This document shows, piece after piece, positions 19,901 through 29,145 of a stretch of DNA of 43,164 nt; the first letter of the stretch is position 1, and every line of letters begins with the position of its first letter. Where the stretch lies: the IMG/VR virus record IMGVR_UViG_3300020421_000044, positions 1 through 43,164 of that record; one strand, 5' to 3'. Source of the stretch: a virus. The notes beneath the pieces are model-generated. The model did no database searches. It was not told the origin of the DNA and worked only from the letters and a program-made list of their open reading frames with translations. A program made the translations under genes and the position numbers.

Positions 19901-22900
19901 AAAGAATGATAATACAATTGTACTAAGAAATGTCAATGGTACATTTGATGAAACAGGAACATTCTCTGCAACTATCAAAACATTTACCATTCTTCTAGAC
20001 CAAAGAAGTTCTTACACCAAAGGTGCTACATTAAGTTTGACTGATGGTGTCAATGCACCTATAGCTAAGGGTGAAGTATTAGAAGGAACTAACAGTCAGA
20101 ACGTAGTAGAGATTAAGGTTACCGAAGGAACTTGGGTTGTCAATGATGATTACTTCCTTCAGTCTGATGATCTATTCAATACATCTGGAACTAAGGTTGT
20201 AAGACTTACTTCTCTTAGTGATGGATTGAATCCATTTGAAGTTAATCAGAGTGTTGCACTTGTGGAAACTGATTCTCCACATGGGTTAGGAATTGGTGAC
20301 CAAGTTACAATTGATATCAATCCTGATGATACAACCAAAACTAAGACCTATTATATTAGGAAGAGGTTGTATCAAGAAGCTATTCTTGTACCACCTAGTA
20401 ATAAATCAACAATTGATTTTACAGGAATTGGTCGATATGAAATACTCAATGGTGGAGCAGACTATACTGCTGGCATTTACACTAGTGTTGCTCTTACTGG
20501 TGGATCGGGCACTGGTGCCACTGCTACATTCACTGTATCTGACGCTGGGATAGTATCTGGTATTCAGATTCAAGATGCTGGCAGTGGATATGCAAGAGGA
20601 GATTACCTTGGTGTAGCTGATGAAGATTTAGTAAGATCTGGTGCCTCTGTATCTACTGCAAGATTCCAAATTTATGTTGGACATGTTGGTGTGCCTGCTG
20701 GTGGTACAAAAGTTACAGTTAAGAGTTCATTTGGATTCTCTGATAATGACTTAATTAAAATTGGCGAGGAAGTTTTAAAGATTGAAAGTATTGCTGGCAA
20801 TGATCTCATTGTTGCTAGAGGACAAGAGGGAACTGATGATGTAGATCATTTTGATGGACAAGAAGTAGTATTATATAAACCACAATATAATTTTGCTACC
20901 AATTATCAAATCTTTGATGGTAATAATTCTGGTTATATTCAATCTTATGATCCTGTAACTCATAAAATCAATATTGTATATGATTATGGTACTCTTAAGT
21001 CAACAGCTAATGAAGTTGTATTGAGTTCTAGTTTCTTTGATAGTAGTAATCCTCAAAGACTAGTATCTGTCAAGTCTGCTGCAGACATTGTTTATAAATT
21101 CGAGTTTTCAGAAGACAATAATACATTTGTACCGAATCCTAATATAGATTTACAAGAATTTTACAAGTACAAGTTTGATACGTCTCATTCTAGTCTTACT
21201 GGGACTTATTTTGATATTAGTCCAAGTAATAACTATAATTTAATTACTGTAGAGAAAAACGAAACAACTATTCTTCCTGGCAACGCTGGTGCATTTACTG
21301 ATGTCAAGTTTGGTTTTGGATACAGAGATGCATCTAATAACTATCAAACAAAAGTAGGAACTGATTTTACTAACTTCTATTATTTTGACAAAAAGAATGT
21401 AGTTGATTCAGAAAATGCATTCTTTAAGATTATCACAGATCCTTTACAGGGAACTAAGACTCTCAATTATGTTACACCGAATCGTTTTGTTTATGACGTT
21501 ACCAGTTCTCCTTTGTGGGATGGTTCTGGATCCATTTCTTATACTACTACTGGTCAGTTCGCTATCGGTAAGATTAATACCACGCAAATTGTAAACTTAG
21601 GACTCAACTACAAAAAAGTTCCTGTTATTGTTGGTGTTGATCCAACTGCTAGTTATAGGGCAGAAGCTACAGTCAATTTTGATGTTGCAACACAAACTAT
21701 CACTGGTGTAGATATTACTGAGAAAGGTTCTAACTATGTGAATCCAAAAGTATACATTATCAATGGTGATGGTTCTGATGCCAAGTTCAATGTTCTAGCT
21801 AGAAATGGTGAGATTGCTTCTATTACTGTAGATAAACCTGGTAAAGGATATACATTCGCACCTGAGATTATTATCATTGAAGGTGATGTGGAAGCATATG
21901 CAGAGAGTACATCTATTGGTGTTCCTAAGAGTGTTAACCTTACTACAAATGGTGGTGCTTTCCATCTAGACAAAACTGTATCTTCCACTTTCAGTTCAAA
22001 CTATATTGTTGCTGTTAAGAACGTTAATGGCAATTTTAGTATTGGTGAAACTGTAATTCAAAAAATTAATAACGTAGAAGTATTCAGAGCAACTGTAACC
22101 GAGTGGAGGTTTGGATCTAATTTACTCAAGCTTGCAAATGTACAAGGTATTATTCGTGAGAACATTTCTATTGAGTCTTTGAGATTCCCTGTAGATGCAA
22201 TTGTTAGCAAAGTATTTGTTTCTACTTTCCAAGAAAATATTTCTAGTTTCTATGACAACTTAGGATACTATACATCTGACAGAGGTAAGTTAGGTGTATC
22301 CAATCAGAAGATCACAGATAGTTTCTTCTATCAAGACTATTCATATGTTGTCAAGTCTAAGACATCTATTGAACAGTGGCGTGATCTTATTAAATCTACC
22401 ACACACCCTGCAGGATTTAAGTTATTTGGACAGGTTGATGTAGAAGCTACTGCAAGTTCTGAGATGCCAGTTGAGATGCCAAAGGCATCACACTTTAGTG
22501 TTATTCAATTATGGGATCCAACAAAGAATAAAATTACTGTTGAGAACTCAAGTAGAATTGTTACTCAAAGTGTACAGAAGGTAGAGAATACAAGAATTAA
22601 TAAGGCATTTGGTACTGCTGCTCCTAGTGAGTTCTTGTTCAATGAAGTTCGTACGTTTGAACTATCTCTTGCAGCACCGTTTGATGGATACTATGACACA
22701 GATGGAAGACTACAAGGAACTACACAATTCCAAGTATTAGTTGATGGTACACCGTTTACTTTGTCATCAACATATGGCACTGTTATTACTTTGGATGGTG
22801 TGATTCAAGAACCAGGTGTTGCATATACAATCTCTGGTGATCAAATTACATTCTCTGCTCCACCTTTAGGAGATGGAGTTAAATTTGGTTCTGATTATAA

Positions 22901-25900
22901 AGGTGTTACTTTCTATGGTAAGGTATTCCAATTTAAGGATGCACAATATAATACAAAATACCTCAAGAAATTAAGAAACATTTACCAACGTGGTGGTACA
23001 TGGATTGATGCTGCAAATCAAATTGAAAGAAATGCAGATTTCATTATCAATGAAACTATTGGATATGGTAAAGCAACTTATGGCACTTTAGATTGGGCGA
23101 CTAAACAGGATGACTATGAAAGAAACATCAGAGCTATTTTAGATGCATATCAACATGATTTAAGATTTGGTGGAAATGTAAAAACAATTGACTATTCCGC
23201 TATCTTCAATGCTAGTGATGAATATCTTTATATTCAAAATAATAAAACTAAGTCTGTTGCTATTTTTGAATATGCAACTAGATTAGCAAAACTTGCTATT
23301 AGAAATTGGGATTGGATTGATGTTAACATCAATTACTTCCAAGGTAGCAATACAATGACTGTTAGCAGCACTAAGAATCTTGCTGTTGGTTTATTTGTAA
23401 GTTCTGGTAGAGCATTCCCTGTAGGAACAAAGATTGTATCTATTGATAGTGATACTCAGATCACGTTAAGCAATGCAGCACTAGCTAACTCTGGTGGTGG
23501 CGGTGGTGCTCCTAGTGGAACCACTTTACTAAGTGGCACAGCATCTACTGGATCTATTCCTACAAGCACTGGTGCTGTTGCTCCTGGCAACACTTATACT
23601 GTGCCACCTGGCGTAACTGTCACAACACCTATATCTTTTTCTGGTACTACACAAGCAGCATTCTCTTGGAGTGGTTTGAACAAAGGTATGTTCTATAAGG
23701 CAGGACAACTAATTGCGTTAAACAGAGCATATATTATTTCCGAATCATTGTCATGGGCACAAACAACATATCCATCACTCAATTGGGGATCTCTTTCTAC
23801 TAAGTGTGGTAGAGACATTGGTCTCATGTTAGATGCTTATGTTTATTCACTTAAGTTTGGTGGTAATGAAAAGATTGTAGAGGCAGCACAACTTTACTAT
23901 CAAAAGAAAGATTATCCTTATGGAGAAGAACTATATTATATCACTGGTCAATTAGATGAAACTGTAGCTACATTTGAATATGCTAGAGATCTATCAATTC
24001 AAGCAATGAGAAATCAATTGCCTGGTACAGATCCTGATGCATTGGTTGACTCTATTTCTCCTGTATGTGCAGAAGTAGAAAGTACATTAAACACATATCA
24101 TGATATTGTCAGGACTATTCTAACCGAAGGTAGAGGTTTAGTTGAAAAGACAAAACAGAATCCTAATAAGTCTGGTAATTGGACACAAGATTTAAGTTAC
24201 TCTAATTACAATATTCTTGGTGATCCTCTTCTACCTGTAGAAGAATGCACTATTGTAATTTCTGCAATGGATTCTCTGTTTGATAATTTAGAGGATGTAA
24301 TTAGAGAAGAGGATGTAACAAGATCACTTCCAGATTATATTGACGGTGAAAATAAAGACTTTGAATTATATTGGGATGATAATACACCTGTTAACACAGA
24401 AGAAGATGAAGATTTATTCCTCACAATTAACGCTGTATTACAAAGACCCAAGTTTACAGAAAATTATCCATTACAAGATTCTTATTGGATTGATAGAACT
24501 GTTATTCCCAATAAAATTAAATTTGACGTAGCTCCTATATGGGATCAAGATTTAGGTGCTAAGACTATTGGCGAACCAACTGCTGTAGAAAAAGTTGTAG
24601 GTATTGGTGTAGGAAACTACAAGAGACTTACTATCGACTTTGATTTAGTTGATGGTGTTAGAAACGGTCCTTTCTTAATTCTTGATGTAGAAGACAATAC
24701 TGTACAAAATATTGAATCTGAAGACAGCATGTATGTTTTCTTAGATGGTATTTTACAGGTAAAAGGAAAAGCATATACTGTATCAGGTCCTAATATTACA
24801 TTTAATAATCCTATTAAGAAAGAGCATAATGTTGATATTAGATATCTCTATGGTAGAGATGTTGGTCAGGTTCTAAACATCTATGATTATGCACCTGACA
24901 CATATTTTGCACAAGGAACATTCTCCTTTACAACTTCCACTCCTATCATGGATGGTTTAGTTGGTTATACTTGGATGGGATCCGCTCGTGGATTACCTAT
25001 TCATTGCTGGCAACAAAGAGCTAATGGAACATATAATCTCATTGGTGAACTGAAGAATGCAGTTAGAAGTGGTAACAATGTCTCTTTTGAACTTAAGTGT
25101 CACAACCCAGTAATAGAAAGTGGTTTGGACTTTACTTTTACTATCAAAGGATATTATGATAGAACATATGTTATTGCTGATGGAGATATTAGTAATCAAA
25201 CACTAACCTTCAAGAAAGACGGATCAAATAGAAAACTACTTAGAGATGATAATGGATTATGGTCTGGAACCATTCTTGGTAAAACTTATAAGGCACCATT
25301 TGTTTATCTCTCTAACAATGACAAAATTAGAGTAGATGGTGAAGAAGGTTTTAGAAGAATCAAGAGACTGCCTACAGAAGCTACCAGTAAAGATGGTAGA
25401 GATGGAGAACAAACTTCTGATGATATCTTTGGCACAGTCTCAATTGAGACTTATACTGGAATCACTAGAGGTGAGGGTCTATCTGTAGTCGCTATTATTG
25501 AGAATGGATCTGTTACTGAGTTAACATGGAACCAACGTAGTTATGATCCTATCACACAACCTACTGCATATCAGTATTATACACCACCTGTTCTTAAGTT
25601 TGAATCCTTAGATGGTAATGGTGGTGGTGCAAGAGCTAACGTTCTTGTAAGTAAGGGTCAAGTAATCAGTGTTGATTTAATTGATGGTGGTTCTGGGTAT
25701 ACCACTGCTCCTAAGGTTATTACAACCAGAAGGTTTGATATTCTTAAGGAAAGAGACATTGGTGTCTCACTAATCAATATTGGTATTAATCCATATGTAG
25801 AAACTTCTGGTTTAACTGCAATCTCATTTATTTCTGAGATTGATGAAGCTGGTCTTACTTCTGTTACTGGTATTAGTTCTTTACCTCTACAAATGTCAAG

Positions 25901-27212
25901 TGATCGTGACATTGTACTTGAAGCAGAAATTCAAACTGGAGCTACTGGATTACCAACATCCAATATTGTAGATAATGGGTTTGATATGCCAATTGGCATT
26001 GAGCAACCTGGCGGTGCAAATATTGTTTATATTGAACCAGATCCAGTTGAGATTGAAGGTGTAGGTGGTGTACTAAGACTCCAAGGTAGTGCATCTTATG
26101 TCAAGGCAGAAATTCAGGATATTGTAACTGCTAACACTATTTCTAGTGTAACTAAGTTAATTACTCAAACTCAGCAGATTGAGATTCCTAATAATGCAAT
26201 TAGTAATGTCAACTACTTTGAGAATGCTGCATACTTGGATCTTGATCTTAACATTGGTGATACCATTGTATACATCCCTGATACATCTAAGTTTGCTCCT
26301 AACGGTAGACTACTTATTGGTAACGAGATCGTATTCTACAACAGAAAGATCAATGACAGATTCTTACAGGTTATTAGAGGATATGAAAACACCACAGAAC
26401 AGTTCTGGTCTGCTGGTGCATATCTAAGACAGATTGAGGATGTAACAGTTCTATCTGCTGCTGTTGCTTCTATTGAATCTGAATCTGATGTCAGTATGGT
26501 GAGTGCATCATCTACTGCAGGTGGATTTGAAAGGAGAGTACAACGACAGATCTCTCCTGCTTCCGCGATGTCAGTAACCAGAGAAGCTACTGAGGTTGTT
26601 ATTACACCTCCACCTGGCGGTGTAGTTGACAGATATCAAGAAGTCGCATTCTTGACAGATCCTATCGCTCAAAGAAATGGTAATGGAGTGAGTCTTGTTT
26701 CTACAGCAGGTAAATACTATGTTACTCAAAGAAATGGCACAGAGCAATTTATTAGAAACGCTCTCTTTACTGCTTCTAGTGGTTATATTGGAAAATATGC
26801 TATCACTAACGTTGGATATACTATTGGTCACTTCGATGGTATCTTTGATGATGGTATGGGACTATCTGGTGTAAGTATTGGAGAAGTTTCAAGGTTCTTT
26901 GGTGGTTTGACTCTCAAAGACTTTAGTGAAAGAAGAGAATCGCAGTTTACATCTGCTGGTGATAAGTTCAACCTTGCACCTCCTTCAATCCAACAACCAG
27001 TTACTACTACAACTAGCTCTGGAACTATTCCCGCAAGTATTGCTGCTGTAAGCACTACACATTTTGCGGCGGCAGGATACCTATTCACTTCAGGTGGATC
27101 TGTCATTCAATACTCTAGTAAGACTGCAAATACCTTTGATGGTTGCACTCTTGTGAGGGGTAACAACTCCATTTCAAACGGACATGAGTTGATTCCGTTC
27201 GCAATTTCCTAA
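16905..27212 (+). CDS. 7: Giant baseplate wedge protein, gp7-like, with YHYH and repeat modules
   Basis: This 3435-residue protein is assigned as gp7-like from its place between gp6 and gp8 and from its N terminus (about residues 1-240, MPAVKTKRISTLIETQLPAF and a helical wedge segment). T4 gp7 has only 1032 residues. Insertions seen: four copies of a 'IGxExIxY...RG' unit (starting about 81, 323, 1266 and 3118), a YHYH domain near 730-850 (HSPIIGFAYDGNPIYGPFGH), many GxGY repeats (about 551, 623, 1182, 1223, 1564, 1604, 1643 and 2925), a SxDSxTQITLS unit near 2149 next to a GGGGG linker, and two related about 110-residue helical units (about 2025-2135 and 2263-2371). It probably carries many surface modules around a wedge core. 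Confidence 0.8.
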   Translation: MPAVKTKRISTLIETQLPAFITDEYELFSKFIQKYYEAQEVQGGTLDVINNLQKYADINYYEKNLLRQFDTLVTSISSSDDTIVLEDATSFPKRNGYVKIDDEIIFYASRTDTELRECSRGVSGNTSLGDLYESTSFTTTVAAAHAAGQKVHNVSNLFLYALVKNFESQYLGSFPEKYLRGEVDKRTLIKNIQKFYKAKGTTSSIKFIFNTVVAREIDNKPEVYKPRDFTYKSSEADWINVYALKCKVISGDVKNLVGKKIVQTATDEYGYADTTVDNVYADGTSDGEVIYNIVLAPETVNGTFGVSTKTKLEKTLSGTASSGDRINVFSTVGWGKTGSVLIGDETITFDSKNVTQFIIDERAAQTAVQHVAGTSVYKPVTVSGSGVVLLVMGVVYNLQPSDAQPYSAIGDKIQISNPGFETSDSKIVQTGTNQTRWVLSSGAAVDVPTLPSVASSLDQVSTNVSAIFADEQYYYITSSSYPSHKILDGSTVNYTTLDQKLLRIIRKQATRTTETYPTPRRDVGIALNGVPLYGYKDPESIRFGKLEEIKIDTRGTGYATPPFVLVDQVPNKARAVLAGQVVERIIVDTNDVFPRTPDITITSGRNASVSAIVTGGKVTSLVIDNAGEFYSSAPLIRIRDNAGRGRFAEYQSIVNTDGQITGFNKIAEGNFYNQDTVAVDVIPVGNSATGIPLLKEWNYNRFKKLENDLDTEYGYIFANYNNVLEYGYGYAANPKALRVALSDNINNAGTEPAVKTHSPIIGFAYDGNPIYGPFGHENPLDSTSSIVRMTSSYSINGNRSDGPSLTTYPLGTFVNDYTYTHKSGTLDQNNGRFCITPDFPQGTYAYFITIDSNQVPQYPYLLGENFYSLPVDSNYNSNINQDDIPKNSRRFYQAGMQRNGEGVIAQIAEVKQGNVEQVSVVDSSTNFSINSQVYFDNKGTEGSEVEAIVNSVKGKNVSYLECKEDRVVKLTTIQSAYLFADDTLNQPSSGASGSIVGTVKNDNTIVLRNVNGTFDETGTFSATIKTFTILLDQRSSYTKGATLSLTDGVNAPIAKGEVLEGTNSQNVVEIKVTEGTWVVNDDYFLQSDDLFNTSGTKVVRLTSLSDGLNPFEVNQSVALVETDSPHGLGIGDQVTIDINPDDTTKTKTYYIRKRLYQEAILVPPSNKSTIDFTGIGRYEILNGGADYTAGIYTSVALTGGSGTGATATFTVSDAGIVSGIQIQDAGSGYARGDYLGVADEDLVRSGASVSTARFQIYVGHVGVPAGGTKVTVKSSFGFSDNDLIKIGEEVLKIESIAGNDLIVARGQEGTDDVDHFDGQEVVLYKPQYNFATNYQIFDGNNSGYIQSYDPVTHKINIVYDYGTLKSTANEVVLSSSFFDSSNPQRLVSVKSAADIVYKFEFSEDNNTFVPNPNIDLQEFYKYKFDTSHSSLTGTYFDISPSNNYNLITVEKNETTILPGNAGAFTDVKFGFGYRDASNNYQTKVGTDFTNFYYFDKKNVVDSENAFFKIITDPLQGTKTLNYVTPNRFVYDVTSSPLWDGSGSISYTTTGQFAIGKINTTQIVNLGLNYKKVPVIVGVDPTASYRAEATVNFDVATQTITGVDITEKGSNYVNPKVYIINGDGSDAKFNVLARNGEIASITVDKPGKGYTFAPEIIIIEGDVEAYAESTSIGVPKSVNLTTNGGAFHLDKTVSSTFSSNYIVAVKNVNGNFSIGETVIQKINNVEVFRATVTEWRFGSNLLKLANVQGIIRENISIESLRFPVDAIVSKVFVSTFQENISSFYDNLGYYTSDRGKLGVSNQKITDSFFYQDYSYVVKSKTSIEQWRDLIKSTTHPAGFKLFGQVDVEATASSEMPVEMPKASHFSVIQLWDPTKNKITVENSSRIVTQSVQKVENTRINKAFGTAAPSEFLFNEVRTFELSLAAPFDGYYDTDGRLQGTTQFQVLVDGTPFTLSSTYGTVITLDGVIQEPGVAYTISGDQITFSAPPLGDGVKFGSDYKGVTFYGKVFQFKDAQYNTKYLKKLRNIYQRGGTWIDAANQIERNADFIINETIGYGKATYGTLDWATKQDDYERNIRAILDAYQHDLRFGGNVKTIDYSAIFNASDEYLYIQNNKTKSVAIFEYATRLAKLAIRNWDWIDVNINYFQGSNTMTVSSTKNLAVGLFVSSGRAFPVGTKIVSIDSDTQITLSNAALANSGGGGGAPSGTTLLSGTASTGSIPTSTGAVAPGNTYTVPPGVTVTTPISFSGTTQAAFSWSGLNKGMFYKAGQLIALNRAYIISESLSWAQTTYPSLNWGSLSTKCGRDIGLMLDAYVYSLKFGGNEKIVEAAQLYYQKKDYPYGEELYYITGQLDETVATFEYARDLSIQAMRNQLPGTDPDALVDSISPVCAEVESTLNTYHDIVRTILTEGRGLVEKTKQNPNKSGNWTQDLSYSNYNILGDPLLPVEECTIVISAMDSLFDNLEDVIREEDVTRSLPDYIDGENKDFELYWDDNTPVNTEEDEDLFLTINAVLQRPKFTENYPLQDSYWIDRTVIPNKIKFDVAPIWDQDLGAKTIGEPTAVEKVVGIGVGNYKRLTIDFDLVDGVRNGPFLILDVEDNTVQNIESEDSMYVFLDGILQVKGKAYTVSGPNITFNNPIKKEHNVDIRYLYGRDVGQVLNIYDYAPDTYFAQGTFSFTTSTPIMDGLVGYTWMGSARGLPIHCWQQRANGTYNLIGELKNAVRSGNNVSFELKCHNPVIESGLDFTFTIKGYYDRTYVIADGDISNQTLTFKKDGSNRKLLRDDNGLWSGTILGKTYKAPFVYLSNNDKIRVDGEEGFRRIKRLPTEATSKDGRDGEQTSDDIFGTVSIETYTGITRGEGLSVVAIIENGSVTELTWNQRSYDPITQPTAYQYYTPPVLKFESLDGNGGGARANVLVSKGQVISVDLIDGGSGYTTAPKVITTRRFDILKERDIGVSLINIGINPYVETSGLTAISFISEIDEAGLTSVTGISSLPLQMSSDRDIVLEAEIQTGATGLPTSNIVDNGFDMPIGIEQPGGANIVYIEPDPVEIEGVGGVLRLQGSASYVKAEIQDIVTANTISSVTKLITQTQQIEIPNNAISNVNYFENAAYLDLDLNIGDTIVYIPDTSKFAPNGRLLIGNEIVFYNRKINDRFLQVIRGYENTTEQFWSAGAYLRQIEDVTVLSAAVASIESESDVSMVSASSTAGGFERRVQRQISPASAMSVTREATEVVITPPPGGVVDRYQEVAFLTDPIAQRNGNGVSLVSTAGKYYVTQRNGTEQFIRNALFTASSGYIGKYAITNVGYTIGHFDGIFDDGMGLSGVSIGEVSRFFGGLTLKDFSERRESQFTSAGDKFNLAPPSIQQPVTTTTSSGTIPASIAAVSTTHFAAAGYLFTSGGSVIQYSSKTANTFDGCTLVRGNNSISNGHELIPFAIS
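22978..24018 (+). repeat. Internal duplication in the gp7-like gene
   Basis: Two about 110-residue units (encoded near 22978-23310 and 23691-24018) share the order: Asn-rich helix start, TYGTLDW/TYPSLNW, RNIRAILDAY/RDIGLMLDAY, H/YSLKFGGN-type RFGGN/KFGGN, a Tyr-rich segment, then ETVATFEYA/SVAIFEYA and A-I/M-RN. They diverge at the nucleotide level, so the duplication is old. Between them lie a SxDSxTQITLS unit and a Gly-rich linker. Confidence 0.6.
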
Positions 27213-27219
27213 ATATTGC

Positions 27220-27233
27220 TATAAATATAAATA
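27220..27233 (+). promoter_or_regulatory. Two overlapping T4-type late promoters
   Basis: TATAAATATAAATA contains two perfect TATAAATA late motifs (27220-27227 and 27226-27233), 37-50 bases before gp8. The doubled motif could give a wider start zone or simply a strong late promoter. Confidence 0.8.
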
Positions 27234-27269
27234 ACTCAGGCACAAACACTACGTCGGAACAGAAAAACA

Positions 27270-29084
27270 ATGGCTGCTATTATCTCTGATAAGTTTAGAA
27301 TTTTTAACGCTAAACAATTTCTAGAATCGTTAACTGAAGGTCCCAACGATACTAGCGCGGAACGCTCTAGAATGTATTTCTTTGTGGGTCGTCCACAACC
27401 TTGGAAAGCATATCTAGAAATTCACACGCAAAACTCCACGGCGTTTGTAGTTGGCAACGAAGTGTATGTTGGGACATATGGTTCCACAGCTTTCCGTGCC
27501 ACAGTTGCTGCAGTTTATGATAGTGCCCTTCTTTTGACCGACGTTTTTGGCAGCAACGGTGTTAATTCTGCTCCTTCTCTTGGTTCTACTCTTAAGGGTA
27601 GAAGCGGCGGTTCAGGCGGTTCTGATACTGGTGCCACAGCAGTCTCTGGTGTATATCGTTACGCTACTGAAGATGTTCCACCCCTTCCTCTCGATAACCA
27701 AACAGAGAAGTATGGTCTGTACGACGAAATGATTGCTGCTAAGCGTATCACTGATGCGTTTGCACGTACTGTTATCCGTCGTTACAACTGGGATCTAGTT
27801 GCTAACCCTAAGTATGATATGTGGAAACCTGACTATTCTGCTACACCAGGTGGCGGTGGTCAAATTGGTAAGCAAACTGCAACAGGCGCTTCAAGCATTG
27901 CAGATGCTAAGTTCTATGTAATGAACTCCACTTACGAAGTATTTAAGTGTCTTTACAACGGTGAAGATCCTTCTAACACAACTGGTCAGAACGCTACTGA
28001 AGAACCATCTACAGCTGGTGGTAACTATGCTTCTGCTACTGGTCTCTACACTGAGACAACTGGTGCTGGTTACATTTGGAAGTATATGTACACCATCCCT
28101 ACTGATGATGTTCTGAAGTTCCTTTCTTCTGACTTCATGCCAATCGTTCTTTCTAACAACGCTTCTAGACAAGCAGTTGTAGCTCTTGCTACTGCTGGTG
28201 CTGCTGATGTTGCTTTGATTGAGAACGCTGGTTCGGGTCTTCCCGCATCACAGACTCTATACACATCTATTAAGGGTGATGGATCTGGTGGAATTGTTAA
28301 GTTTGTAACAAACGGTGCTGGTGCAATTACATCTGCTGAGATTCAAGCTCGTGGATCAGGTTACACTTATGCTAATGTTCTATTTGCTAATGGCAACCTC
28401 TTCTCTGACGCTGGTCTAAGCAGTGCAGTAGCTACTGGTGGATCTGCTGTTGGCGCTATTGAAATAGTTCTTCCTCCTGCAGGTGGTCACGGTTCCGATC
28501 ACGAGACAGAACTAAATGGTAAGCGTGTTATGACTAACATTCGTCTTACTTACTCTGAAGGTCAAGGAGATTTCCCCGTAGATAACGACTTCCGTCGTAT
28601 TGGTATTGTTGCAGATCCATACAACTATGGTACTACAACTTTTGCTACTTCTGATACTCTTTCTGGTTTAAAGTCCGTTAAGATTACTGGTGCTTCTGCA
28701 GACTTCTCTGTTGACGAAAAAATTACTCAGACTGTAACTGGTGGTACAGCATATGGTACGGTTGTATCATGGACATTAGACAGTGGTTCTACAACTGCTG
28801 GTGTTCTTAAGTACATCCAAACTATTGATGCACACACCGATCAAGGTGTTGTAAGAGCATTTGAATCTAATGGTTCTAACGCTATTACTGGAGAGACTTC
28901 TACTGCTTCTGGTAACGTAGATACAAGTTACGCTTCCACACTACTAGGTGTCACTTTCGCAAGTGGTTTAGCTAACCCAGAGATTGAAAATAACTCTGGT
29001 AATGTCATCTATGTTGAGAACAGAAGACTAATTACTCGTGCTCCTGACCAGATTGAGGACATCAAACTAGTAATCGAGTTCTGA
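27270..29084 (+). CDS. 8: Baseplate wedge protein gp8
   Basis: This 604-residue protein starts MAAIISDKFRIFNAKQFLES and SRMYFFVGRPQPW, the gp8 family signature, with further hallmarks in YIWKYMYTIPTDDVLKFLSSD and the C-terminal FPVDNDFRRIGIVADP and VIYVENRRLITRAPDQIEDI. T4 gp8 has 334 residues; here the centre is expanded by GxGY repeats near 317 and 359 and by beta-rich inserts. gp8 dimers sit in the wedge between gp7 and gp10. It has its own late promoter pair just upstream and is followed by the DUF4815-type gene. The expansion may add surface modules. Confidence 0.85.
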   Translation: MAAIISDKFRIFNAKQFLESLTEGPNDTSAERSRMYFFVGRPQPWKAYLEIHTQNSTAFVVGNEVYVGTYGSTAFRATVAAVYDSALLLTDVFGSNGVNSAPSLGSTLKGRSGGSGGSDTGATAVSGVYRYATEDVPPLPLDNQTEKYGLYDEMIAAKRITDAFARTVIRRYNWDLVANPKYDMWKPDYSATPGGGGQIGKQTATGASSIADAKFYVMNSTYEVFKCLYNGEDPSNTTGQNATEEPSTAGGNYASATGLYTETTGAGYIWKYMYTIPTDDVLKFLSSDFMPIVLSNNASRQAVVALATAGAADVALIENAGSGLPASQTLYTSIKGDGSGGIVKFVTNGAGAITSAEIQARGSGYTYANVLFANGNLFSDAGLSSAVATGGSAVGAIEIVLPPAGGHGSDHETELNGKRVMTNIRLTYSEGQGDFPVDNDFRRIGIVADPYNYGTTTFATSDTLSGLKSVKITGASADFSVDEKITQTVTGGTAYGTVVSWTLDSGSTTAGVLKYIQTIDAHTDQGVVRAFESNGSNAITGETSTASGNVDTSYASTLLGVTFASGLANPEIENNSGNVIYVENRRLITRAPDQIEDIKLVIEF

Positions 29085-29101
29085 TACTGTTCAATTACTT
29101 C

Positions 29102-29109
29102 GCTAAATA
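29102..29109 (+). promoter_or_regulatory. Possible degenerate late promoter
   Basis: GCTAAATA differs from the NATAAATA late consensus at one position and lies 37 bases before the gene at 29146, a spacing like that of the perfect pair before gp8. There is an AT-rich palindromic run (ATACTAGTAT, 29121-29130) between it and the gene. Confidence 0.4.
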
Positions 29110-29145
29110 CTTCAACGAGAATACTAGTATTATTGGCGGAGTACG

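Noticed and set aside
21734-21988. Reverse-strand frames inside the giant late genes (also near 39850, 40801 and 41494)
   Set aside because: They are shadows of the long + strand coding frames, with no ribosome binding site or promoter of their own.
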